A stretch of DNA of 64,000 nt from the NCBI GenBank assembly GCA_017311185.1, contig JAESUZ010002605.1:310001-374000 (forward strand), read 5' to 3'. The position numbers and the translations under genes were made by a program. This stretch comes from Proteles cristata cristata (taxonomy: Eukaryota; Chordata; Mammalia; Carnivora; Hyaenidae). The notes under the pieces are model-generated. The model ran no database searches. It was given only the letters and a program-made list of their open reading frames with translations, and was not told where the DNA came from. Shown here one piece after another: positions 54,010 to 63,794 of this stretch (positions are counted from its first letter, which is position 1; each line of letters begins with the position of its first letter).

Positions 54010-54030
54010 CAAAGAAAGACAAAGAAAGGA
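53838..54030. repeat. (GAAA)n/(GGAA)n polypurine tract
   Basis: About 190 bp of nearly pure purine on the + strand: GAAA units, then a GGAA block at about 53880-53926, then GAGA and a long GAAA run. The overlapping open frames of lysine/arginine/glutamate (or serine/phenylalanine/leucine on the other strand) are composition artefacts. Such a tract can adopt triplex (H-DNA) forms and is prone to expansion. Confidence 0.97.
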
Positions 54031-54355
54031 AAAGGCAGATAGCAGATACTGTGAGAAGCACAGACAGTAGACTAAGAGAGTGCCACAGATTCATACTTCA
54101 AACCTGAAGTTCACTCTGAATGGGATACATGCTTAGTGAATGGTGAACATATCTCTTGCCCACAATGTTCAAATTATTTTCCTCTTCTTTTTTGAAAAAT
54201 TGAATTTAATTAAGTCTAGGAGATCTCTAATGGGATTCCATTATGCTTATATAATAATTACTAGAGTACATGAAGAGAAAATATTTCTTGGGTTATTCCG
54301 ACTGCTTATAAAAGACAGGTGTCAATTTCTAGAGGAAAGTCATTGTAACCAGTAC
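54031..54355. other. unique non-coding sequence
   Basis: No repeat or gene recognised. Confidence 0.45.
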
Positions 54356-54360
54356 TTTCC

Positions 54361-54785
54361 TGTATTAGTTTCCTAGGACTAGAGTAGCAGAGTACCACAA
54401 CTAGGTAGCTGAAAACAACAGTAATTTATTCCCTCACAATTCTGGATGCTGTAAATCCAAAATCAAGGTGTCAGCAGGGCCATGCTCCTTTGATGGCTCT
54501 AGAAAAGAATCCTTACTATGATATTCCTTGGCTTTTGGAAACATAACTCCAAACTCTTTCTCTGTTTTCACACAGGCTTCTTCCCGGACTATGTGTGTCT
54601 ACATCCTCTCCCTTCTTACAAAGTAGATTTAGGGCCTATCCTAAATTCAGAATGATTTCCTGAACTAATTACATTTGCAAATACCCTACTTCCAAATGGT
54701 GTCACATGATGACATTCTGGGTAGACATGAATTTGGGGGGGGTGGCGCTACCTTGGTCCCCACTCTCCAGAGAGCTTCACCTATA
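54361..54785 (-). mobile_element. MaLR/MLT1-type LTR, antisense
   Basis: In antisense: 'TGTATTAGTTTCCTAGGACT' at the left end, 'CAGTAATTTATTCCCTCACA', 'AATTCTGGATGCTGTAAATC', 'ATCAAGGTGTCAGCAGGGCC', 'CTAATTACATTTGCAAATAC' and 'GACATGAATTTGGGGGGGGT' at the right. This is the reverse complement of the ERVL-MaLR LTR pattern. No coding retroviral sequence accompanies it. The subfamily is uncertain. Confidence 0.75.
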
Positions 54786-56250
54786 ACAAACAAAAATATG
54801 GCCACATGTACCACAGACAGACATGCAAAAATATGTTTATTCCAGGATACATGAGCACCTCTGTACCTTGAGGTCTGGCAGTTAGCACTATCACAGCCTA
54901 GCCCAGAAGCCTAACCACCTACTCTGTGACTAACACAAATCAGGCCCCCAGGAAACACTTATGTACTGTTGTATGGCCTTAGGAAGGGCATCTATAAAGG
55001 AATGCGATGAGCACGTGGGTTGACAGCAGTGGTTCTGAGTCCAGGCAGAGTACAAGTGGTGCACATACTTAAGGAAGAAAGAGACTGGCTCATTTGCTAA
55101 ATATTGCCTCACAAATAGCATGAATGAAATAGACTGTTGCATAAGTACTGACTCCTAATAGTGCTGAGTGCCCATTTAATTCTTCCTTTTCATGCTCTAA
55201 TTTGTGGATCCAATTTGTGATCCAACATGTGTGTGAACTAGTACAGTATTCACCAAAGGTTCACTTGGCACCTGCGGAACATTGTGCAATATTAAGCTAT
55301 TGCTATTACTCAAACTTGTATACATATTTACACCTATTACCTGTCTATAGATGTCAAAATCTGACCTGCATTAAGTACGATACTCTTGGTTCACTATGTG
55401 AACACTGAACATGAGAACTGTGAACAGTTTCATTTTTCAAATATTTAATTAAATATTTAAAATGATTGCTTTTTATGAATAATTTAGATCTAGGCTTTAG
55501 TATTTACTGGAAGCCTACATTTTAATTTTGTTAGACAATTTTCATAAGTTAGAAAAAACTATGATAACTAATTTTAATTTTTTGCATTCCATTTAATTCA
55601 TATTTCTGATGATAATGCATTCAAATTGTATGCACTTTAGAAACAATTACACTTTATGCAGTTTCTATTGAGATGAAGATATATTCAAACTATGTGCAAT
55701 TTAAAATTGATTATAATAGAACATAAGTCACAAAAAACCTGGATCACAGTTAATTAGTGGTTTAGCTGAAATGAAGACAAAAATAAATTCGATACAATAA
55801 ATATATCTTCCAAATTTTGTATGTCTTTATTTTATTACCCCAAACTGCCAGCAAATCAACAGAACATCTATATCTGCACAATAATAAGTAAATTCATTTG
55901 TCTGACATTTTGGTTACTTTCAATTGTATTAAAATCACAGCTGAAACATATTTTTAAATTATTATCATTATAAAGCTATGTCAATGAAAAAGGATAAAAC
56001 ATTTGTATTTGACCATTTGCTTGCTTCCTTTATGGCTGGTACCTATTTAAATTCAACAGTCTGTTTCATTCATGGTAGATGAGGGGATGATTTGATCAAT
56101 TAGTGTTTTATCTTTCTTAAGTGATATGTGGGCCTGCATTTGTTCTCTTTCCTCTGGCCCTAAAAAGTTAACAGTGGGCACAGCCTGCACACACTTTCAA
56201 AAGCCAGGGAGCACAGGATTTTGGTAAATGAGCAGCTAATTTTCAGGTGT
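54786..56250. other. unique AT-rich sequence between two LTRs
   Basis: About 1.46 kb with no recognisable gag-like or other retroviral coding remnant. I cannot tell whether it is decayed MaLR internal sequence or ordinary genomic DNA. Confidence 0.4.
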
Positions 56251-56254
56251 TCCT

Positions 56255-56675
56255 ATTGTATCCATTTACTAGGTCTGCTGTAACAAAGTAGCACAAACTG
56301 GGTGGCTTAAACAATAGAACTCTATACTGTCATAGTTCTGGAGGCTGTGAGTCAGGTCAAGATGTCAGCCATCTACTAACTACTGAGACCTTCGGTGGAA
56401 AAAAGTATTCCAGGTCTCTCTCCTTGGTTTGCGGATGGCCATCTTTTCCCTGTGTCCTCTTTTAGTCTCCCTTGGTATGTATCTGTGTTCAAATTCTCAC
56501 TTCTTACTTTATTAGGGCCAGTTAAGTTCCTTAGGGCCTACACTAGGGGCTTCATTTTAACTTAATTATCTCTATAAAGACTCTATCTCTAAATAGTTAT
56601 ATTCTGAGGTACTGGGGTTAAGACTTCAACATATGAATTTGGGGAGAGAACATAATTCTGCACATAATATCAACA
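56255..56675 (-). mobile_element. MaLR/MLT1-type LTR, antisense
   Basis: 'TGTATCCATTTACTAGGTCT', 'AGCACAAACTGGGTGGCTTA', 'CATAGTTCTGGAGGCTGTGA', 'CTTTATTAGGGCCAGTTAAG', 'TATTCTGAGGTACTGGGGTT' and 'AAGACTTCAACATATGAATT' with GGGGAGAGAACATAATTCTG match the antisense MLT1 LTR order end to end. Confidence 0.82.
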
Positions 56676-57758
56676 CACAGACATAAAGATGTTTGCCCTT
56701 TGTTTTCTTTACTTGCTGTGTTTTTTTTTCCCTATGTCATTGAACTATGTTGTTCTGCAAGACAATTAATGCACATCAAGTGGTTTTAGCCACAAAGGAC
56801 AAAAAGTTATGTAACATGATTTTTCTGGATTCATTTTGGCTCTCATTTCCTTAAAATCATCAACAAAATTTTATATGAGAATAGCTCTGCTAATAGATAT
56901 AATGTGGCATTTCTCCCCCCAAATCTATTTTTGTTGTGCTTGACTTAGGAAGTAGTTCTCTTCAACTTCATCAAGTTTTAGCAATGTTTCACTTTTTTGA
57001 GTCTTATGCAATTACTCTTCAAGGTAATAAACATGGGTCATTCTTTTATGATTGCTAATCTATTTTTATGTATCTACAAAATATATAGTTGATGAACTTT
57101 AATAAAATCTGAAGTTAGGTCCCTTGGGGCCATTTTGAGACTGATTTTGCTGCAAACTTCAGTGAGTAGCAATTCAGTTAGCTCAGCATACAGTGTGTTT
57201 CCCTTTAAAATAGATGGGCTAATGAGAAGCATGTCTGTGCTAGCCTGGTATAATGGTCTGGACTCAAAAACTGGTTGTTAAAACAAACTACGCAGCATCC
57301 AAGGCCTAACTGCCAATGATTCAATGGTGTAACATAGCTTAATTGAATATACTTTCAGCTTGGAAAAAGTAAATAGGAAACAAGGCAACAAGAATAAGCA
57401 TGTCTGCAAATATGCCATCTAATTCTGTTTTTGGAAGAAATCCAGGAGATTACAGGATTAAGCGAAATCAGATAATTCAGCCATTTTTCTCTTCTGAAGA
57501 AATGTTCTATCCCACGTAATCAGTAAAGGACTGAACTACTCACTCACATGTTCTACCTAGGAACTAAAAATGAGGCTGACAGTCCTGGCAGCAACAGAAA
57601 TTTGGTCTCCAGAAAGCAATCCCAATTTCTTCTTTTTGGAAGAGCATCCACTAGTGTTTTTCTCTTTTACATTTCTACCAAGTGGTATGTATAATTGCTC
57701 TTCAAATCATACTTTTTTTCTAAATGATATTGTATTTTATTATATACAAATTTACTCC
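56676..57758. other. unique AT-rich non-coding sequence
   Basis: No repeat or gene recognised. The 72-aa frame at 57570-57788 runs into the tandem duplication that follows. Confidence 0.45.
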
Positions 57759-57790
57759 CATCTTTATTGTAAATCATCTTTATTGTAAAT
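57759..57790. repeat. 16-bp tandem duplication
   Basis: CATCTTTATTGTAAAT is present twice in direct succession, identical, and followed by CAC. Confidence 0.92.
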
Positions 57791-58302
57791 CACTAACAAA
57801 AGTCCATTTCTACTAAACTTTTACATTAAATTCCCAATCATAATGTGTTACACAATTAAAAAAATGGGATAGGAATGGAATGAAAATGAATTTTAATTTC
57901 TAAAATCAAAGAATGAAAAAAGTCTTCAAGAAGCCGCCTTACTGAACTCCCCATGTTCAGTAACTAGGCATCTATACTAGTGACAAGAATCCCACACAAA
58001 CCCAGAAACATACAAAGGACCATGAACCTTTGAAAAAAACGCTTTTTTAAAAATGTATAAGCCTTTTGCTAATGGCACACTTTCTCTCAATAGTGACATT
58101 CACTGTGGCCACAGTACATATTTCTCTTACTGATAGAAAATAGAGAGTTGGTATCTGGGTATCAGTTCTCTGTCACTTGGTCTCCACACCACACAGAAAC
58201 CCAACACCTGCTCAGTCCCAGTCCTCTGAATCAGTAGCCAGTTTTCAGAAATGTTATGTCAATAGGCACTTGAATAACCAGAGTGCTTTGAAATTAAGAT
58301 AG
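57791..58302. other. unique non-coding sequence
   Basis: No repeat or gene recognised. Confidence 0.45.
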
Positions 58303-58414
58303 TAGAAGTGTTCCTTTTTTTTAAAATTTAATTTTTTTAATAGTTTATTGTCAAGTTGGTTTACATATAACACCCAGTACTCATCCCAACAAGTGCCCTT
58401 CCCCACGCCCATCA

Positions 58415-58440
58415 CCCTCCTTCCCCTCTCCCACCTCCCC
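58415..58440 (-). other. G-quadruplex motif in L1 3' UTR (minus strand)
   Basis: C3, C4, C3 and C4 tracts separated by TCCTT, TCT and ACCT on the + strand give four G-tracts in the sense strand of this L1 3' UTR. Confidence 0.65.
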
Positions 58441-58717
58441 TCAGCCTTCAGTTTGTTCTCAGCATTCAAGAGTCTCTCATGGTTTGCCTCCCTCCCTCTC
58501 CCCAACTATTTTTCCCCTTCTTCTCCCACATGGTCCTCCATTAGCTTCCTCCTAATCCACCTATATGTGCAAACATATGGTATCTGTCCTGCTCTGCCTG
58601 ACTTATTTTGCTCAGCATAACACCCTCTAGTTCCATCCATGTTGCTACACATGGCCAGATTTTATTCTTTCTCATTGCCGTGTAGTATTCCATTGTATAA
58701 ATATACCATATCTTTTT

Positions 58718-58859
58718 CTTAATAAACAGTTTATTGTCAAGTTGGTTTCCATATACATCCAGTGCTCATCCCCACAAGTGCCCTCCTCCATGTCCATCAC
58801 CCTCCCTCCCCACCACACCCATCAGTACTCAGTTTGTTCTCAGTATTCAAGAGTCTCTC
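58718..58859 (-). mobile_element. 142-bp L1 3' tail nested in an L1
   Basis: It repeats the same L1 3' UTR (AACAGTTTATTGTCAAGTTG to TTCAAGAGTCTCTC) that lies 400 bp to the left. It is flanked by ATAAATATACCATATCTTTTT (58697-58717) and ATAAATACACCACATCTTTTT (58860-58880), 19 of 21 bases identical. These are host-L1 sequence duplicated at insertion. It is an extremely 5'-truncated insertion in the same orientation as its host. Confidence 0.9.
58800..58820 (-). other. G-quadruplex motif in nested L1 tail (minus strand)
   Basis: C3, T, C3, T, C4, ACCACA, C3 on the + strand give four G-tracts on the minus strand. Confidence 0.65.
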
Positions 58860-59923
58860 ATAAATACACCACATCTTTTTGATCCATTCTTCAGCTGATG
58901 GACACTTAGGTTCTTTCCATGTTTTGACTATTGTTGAGAGTGCTGCTATGAACATTGGGGTCCATGTGCCCCTATGCATCAGCACTCCAGTATTCCTTGG
59001 GTAAATTCCTAGCAGTGCTATTGCTGGGTCATAGGGGAGTTCCATTGTTAATTTTTTGAGGAACCTTCATCCTGTTTTCCAGAGGGGTTACACCAGCTTA
59101 CATTCCCACCACAGTGTAGGAGGGTGTCCATTTCTCCACATCCTTGACAGCATCTAGAGTCTCCTGGTTTGTTCACTTTAGGCACTCTGACCGGCATGAG
59201 GTGGTATCTCAGTGTTGTTTTGATTTGTATTTCCCTGATGATGAGGGATGCTGAGCATCATTTCATTGTCTGTTTGCCATCTGGATGTCCTCTTTGGAGA
59301 AGTGTTTGTTCATGTCTTCTGCCCATTTCTTCACTGGATTATTTGTTTTTCAGGTGTGGAGTTTGATGAATTCCTTATAGATCTTGGATACTAGCCCTTT
59401 ATCCGATATTTCATTTGCAACTATCTTTTCCCATTCCGTCAGTTGCCTATTAGTTTTATTGATTGTTTCCATTGCCGTGCAGAAGCTTTTTATCTTGATG
59501 AGGTCCCAGTAGTTCATTTTTGCTCTTGATTCCCTTGCCTTTGGGGATGTGTCAAGTAGGAAATTGCTGCAGTGGAGGTCAAGGAGGTTGTTTCCTGCTT
59601 TCTCTTCTAGCATTTTGATGATTTCCTGCCTCACATTCAGGTCCTTTATCCATTTTGAGTTTATTTTGGTGTGTGGTGTGAGAAAATGATCTAGTTTCAT
59701 TCTTCTGCATGTTGTTGTCCAGTTCTCCCAGCACCATCTGTTAAGGAGGCTGTCTTTTTTCCATTGGATATTCTTTCCTGCTTTGTCAAAGATTAGTTGG
59801 CCATATATTTGTGGGTCCAATTCTGAGCTCTCTATTCTATTCCATTGGTCTATGTGTCTGTTTTTCTGTGAATACCATACTACCTTGATGATTACAGCTT
59901 TGTAGTAGAGGCTAAAGTCTGGC

Positions 59924-60379
59924 ATGATACTCTACGTAGAAAACCTGACGGACTCCACCAGAAGCCTGCTAGAACTGATCCATGAATTCAGTAAAGTTTC
60001 AGAGTACAAAATCAACGTACAGAAATCAGTTGCATTTCAATATACCAACAGTGAAGCAACAAAAAGAGAAATCAAGAAACTGATACCATTCACAATTGTA
60101 CAAAAAACCATAAAGTACCTAGGAATAAACCTAATCAAAGATATAGGAGATCTGTATGATGAAAACTATAGAAAACTTATGAAGGAAATTGAGGAAGACA
60201 CAAAGCAATGGAAAAACATTCAATGCTCATGGGTCAGAAGAATAAATATTGTTAATATGTTATTACTACCCAAAGCAATCTACACATTGAATGCAATCCC
60301 AATCAAAATTGCACCAGCATTCTTCTCAAAACTAGAACAAACTACCCTAAAATTTGTATGGAACCACAAAAGACTCTGA
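59924..60379 (+). pseudogene. L1 ORF2 middle part, inverted segment
   Basis: A 151-aa open frame starting [19 protein letters not shown] lies immediately after the RT catalytic box in L1 ORF2p order and ends [15 protein letters not shown]. It is intact over its length but has no promoter, no start of its own and lacks the catalytic residues. It is the upstream piece of the inverted L1. Confidence 0.92.
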
Positions 60380-60442
60380 ATGGCCACAGTAATATTGAAG
60401 AATAAAACCAAAACGGGAGACATCACCATCCTAGAAGTGTTC

Positions 60443-61595
60443 TTCTTACATTAGTTACTTTATGATTACTAAATTGATCACTTCTTAAGATTACTCATGT
60501 GAGATAGACATATATTTATATATTCAGAATCACGTTAAAATTTTGTACTGTACATATCAATATTCTATAAGTTTTCTATATTCTGTCCCCCTAACAATTT
60601 TCATATCTCCTTATAAGCAAAGTCTATTTTTCATCTTATTTCCAAAATTCCCAGAAAGGGTCTGATACATTAATAGGCAGTCATATGTATCCACTTGAGT
60701 TTGGCAATACTTAAAAAGTGATGTTCTTGCTGACATCTCATGAAGGCTAGTTTAGTTTTTACTATGAGGGCTTTACATTCCAGTTTCCCTGTTTTGTAAG
60801 AGACTTGTGTTTATTTATAGCCAACTGAAATGCCTCTTGCTTTAATGTAAACCCATTTTCTCATTTACATATTCCTAGACAAAGGAAATATTAATGTAGC
60901 ATCCCTCATTTGTGCACAAAACATTTTGGCCATCAATTCCTATTTCTAGAGTTTGACCTTCCCTCCATAACTCTGCCATCTGTTATTATCAGAAAGTGGC
61001 TTCAATTACAATTATGTGGGGAGTAGGGTGGGGGGTTAGGGATCGGCGTGTTAACAGACAGGGCAAATTGAATATTATCTAATTCCACTCGAGAAACCCA
61101 TGAGTTATGCATCAGTGTGCTGTACCTAGCATGGGCACAGGCCATTCTTAGAAACAGAAATGGTGATGCTGACAAATCACCATACCCTCTAATATATTGC
61201 TTTTGAAAACTAGCTGCTAAAACATTAAAAAAATAGGAACACCAATCAAAACTAGGGTCAAAAGACAAAAATCCCTAGTAAACTTTACCAGAAATTTACT
61301 AAACTATAAGCCAAACAGATATGTATAGTCTATTTTTTGTGACTGATGTAACTGGATGCTGTAAAGTATACCAAAAATCATCTGTGTGTATGTTTGTGTG
61401 TACATGTGTATGTGTGTTGGTAGGAAGGCAGATTGGAAATTCTTGGCAACTGAAAAGATCTAGATTTTTTTGATGCCAAGATATGCTTTCCCACTATATT
61501 TGCTGGTATATCACATCCTTAAATCTTCAGAAAAATACTGCCTCCCATTAGCCACACTAGTTATCATCTGCAAAGGATATAACACTTCTGCAATT
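60443..61595. other. unique AT-rich non-coding sequence
   Basis: No repeat recognised apart from a short TG-rich run (61384-61420). The 88-aa minus-strand frame at 61002-61268 is featureless. Confidence 0.5.
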
Positions 61596-61599
61596 CTTT

Positions 61600-61770
61600 G
61601 CTACTTATTAATTTGAGATACCTAGGTTAAATTTTCTAAACTTCAGCTATTTCATCCCTTAAAGGAGAGTAACAATACCTCCTACGACTACTTTAGAGAT
61701 TAAATGGATAATGTCTATAAGCACCTTGCAAAATGGGTTAATATTTTCTTGGCATAGTACCTTTGGCACG
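61600..61770 (+). repeat. MIR SINE fragment
   Basis: 'CTAAACTTCAGCTATTTCAT', 'GGAGAGTAACAATACCTCCT', 'CTTTAGAGATTAAATGGATA' and GCACCTTGCAAAATGGG match the 3' half of MIR. Confidence 0.72.
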
Positions 61771-61829
61771 GTAAAAATCTCAAAAATATTGGTGCAATAT
61801 ATATGGCTGTATAATAACATACTGAAGAA

Positions 61830-62705
61830 TATGCTTTTTTAAAGAATCATGTAACAACAAGCCTTTATATAGGAGCCAATCTGAAAGAGCTACCGATAGT
61901 CAAATATACAACAATTTGGGCAATAAAATGATGTGATATTGGACTATGACCCAAAGTATAAAATAAATATAAATGAGTCTATACTGATATAAGTAACGAT
62001 AGACTAAATAAATAAAAGGAGAAGAGACAGACCTTCCTCAATGAAAGAATTCCAAGTAACATATATAGATATTCTCCCTCCATTATTTAATCTCCCTCCC
62101 ATTTGCATGACTCTCTTACAAAGAATATAGTAAGGAAAGGAGGAAAACAATAAGTTTACCGTAGGGAAACCCAGGAAACACTATATTGACCAAGTGATCA
62201 AGTTTAAGCTCCCCAGTGATAAGTCACATTGATATCATATGTTCCCTGACATAATAAGATAATGTGATAAGAAGGACACTTTATACCTGTGATGCTTGTC
62301 ACAAAAATTCACAAAACCCAAACCTGACTGTGAGAAAAATGCAAGGGACACTTTTCAAAATACCTGACTAGTGCTCTTCAAAACTGGCAAGGTCATGAAC
62401 ACAGGTAAAGTCTGAAAGACTGTCACAGGTCAGAGGAGATTAAGACATGACAAGTAAATGCGCTGTGGTATCTTGGATTAGGTCCTATGACACAAAAAGG
62501 GCATTAATGGAAAAGATGGTAAAGTCCAAAAAAGTCTATCAGTTAGTTAATTGTACCAATGTAAATTACTTAGTTTTGACAAGTGTGCCACAGTTCGGTA
62601 AGAAGTTAACATCAGGAGAAACTGAGTAGAGGATATAGAAATTTGGTACCATGTTTGCAACTTTTCTGTAAATCAAAAGTTATTCCAAAATGAAAAGTTT
62701 ATTTA
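61830..62705 (+). mobile_element. L1M-type LINE 3' UTR
   Basis: 'ATTGGACTATGACCCAAAGT', 'TATAAATGAGTCTATACTGA', 'GTGATAAGTCACATTGATAT', 'CAAAATACCTGACTAGTGCT', 'AGACTGTCACAGGTCAGAGG', 'AATTGTACCAATGTAAATTA' and AAAATGAAAAGTTTATTTA follow the 3' end of an old L1M family to its tail. The same family lies in antisense at 7.3-8.0 kb. Confidence 0.88.
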
Positions 62706-63119
62706 AAAATGAAACCTTTATATGTGGCATCACTCTTTCTTTACTAACTAATTTTAAACACAAAGAAAGTCCACACAGTAAACTGAAATTGTGCCCCTTC
62801 CCCTGGTTCATTTGTAATATTGCACTACAGTGTTTAGTGAAGTCGTGAGGCTTAATCAACTCAAAAGGCAACATTATAAAGCTCTTTGAAATCCCAAGAT
62901 GAAAGAAAATTATATAAGTATGTAAATAAAGTCTTAGCTTGGCCATTCAAAAATGTTCCTGGGTACATGAGGCCTAAATAAGAGATGAATCTTTGTAAGC
63001 TGTTTTCTCTAATCAAATCCATTCTGCCTAGAACTGAGTGCACAACGCCAAAATAACTGACTGCAAATTGAAAAATCCAATCAATTTGATTATCTAACAT
63101 CAAGTATCATGCAGTCCCA
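62706..63119. other. unique non-coding sequence
   Basis: No repeat or gene recognised. Minus-strand frames at 62680-63103 lack motifs. Confidence 0.45.
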
Positions 63120-63640
63120 GACAAAAAAATGTGGTTTTTCTTGCTGATTCCATCTGTGTTTTTGCTTTTTGCTTTGAAACTACCGAAATTTAGTCTGCAT
63201 GCAGAAACAGAAAGATATTTTGCTGTCCATGTGAAAACGGACAGGCAGCACTTTGAATATATCATGAGCTGAGAGCCATTGTATGCTTGCTAGTCTGTCA
63301 GACATTCTGCCCCTCTGCAGAAATGACGCAATTCAGCAGGAGTCGCTGAATTGCCTACATGAGAGTTCTCTGTTTTTTGACAAATTGTCCATCCCCTAAT
63401 ACTCGACGTCATCACTGGGTAATATTTAACAGGGGCAATGCTCCACTCTCTGCGGATTCCAGAGATTCCTGTGACACTTGTTCACCAGACGTGGCCCGAG
63501 CTTTCAACCTTCCACATCATCAAGTTTGAAGTTTTGGTTTTAATTGATGAGTAAACTTACAGCAGATTGACATATCTGGTTAAACACAGCCTGCAGCTAT
63601 GTCTATGCCAAATTTATACTTGATTTTTTTCAGTGCAAGA
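63120..63640. promoter_or_regulatory. candidate conserved non-coding element
   Basis: A repeat-free block that keeps CpGs (near 63238, 63328, 63345, 63405-63408, 63454, 63492, 63498) in a CpG-poor neighbourhood. It contains TGACGCAAT (63324-63332, a C/EBP-ATF-like site), a CRE-like GACGTCA (63405-63411) and a perfect 10-bp inverted repeat. Function is not shown. Confidence 0.32.
63328..63354. repeat. perfect 10-bp inverted repeat
   Basis: GCAATTCAGC (63328-63337) and GCTGAATTGC (63345-63354) are perfectly complementary around a 7-nt loop AGGAGTC. It overlaps the TGACGCAAT site. Confidence 0.92.
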
Positions 63641-63794
63641 TGATGGTCAATCTGATAAACAAAAGTTTCAGTTCAATTATTGACCAATCTGTCCAGCTTT
63701 TATTGTTGGCTTCATCAGAAGGTTGATTCCGCAAATACAAAGTAGAACTTAATTGGGAAGTATTCTTTCGTTGGTCTCAAAATATTTAGTTTTA

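Larger units (their letters stand above)
58560..59923 (-). pseudogene. L1 ORF2 C-terminal part
   Basis: A 191-aa open frame (59350-59925) carries [26 protein letters not shown] and [13 protein letters not shown]. The conserved C-terminal CTPMFIAALST-type block follows in the 58797-59045 frame. Shifts and a nested L1 tail break the remainder, so no full ORF2p can be made. Confidence 0.9.
58314..60431 (-). mobile_element. felid L1, 5'-inverted (twin-primed), with target duplication
   Basis: The minus-strand 3' part occupies 58314-59919. Its poly-A tail appears as T-rich sequence at the left end. The upstream ORF2 part lies inverted (on the + strand) at 59920-60431. A perfect duplication TAGAAGTGTTC flanks the whole unit at 58303-58313 and 60432-60442. 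The inverted part ends in ORF2 exactly where the 3' part begins (CATCACCATC next to CCAGACTTTAGCC on the minus strand), so no L1 sequence was lost at the inversion. It is relatively young, with long open pieces. Confidence 0.95.

Noticed and set aside
53758..54107. Charged lysine/arginine/glutamate repeat protein and its antisense SFLSFF protein
   Set aside because: Both are direct translations of the GAAA/GGAA tract.
54361..56675. Endogenous retrovirus with coding genes
   Set aside because: Only LTR-like sequence of an ancient non-infectious MaLR type was found. No retroviral protein sequence is recognisable between or beside the LTRs.
59350..60379. Working L1 ORF2 gene in two convergent frames
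   Set aside because: The frames are the two halves of one inverted L1. The endonuclease and the RT catalytic box are absent, so no functional enzyme can be made.
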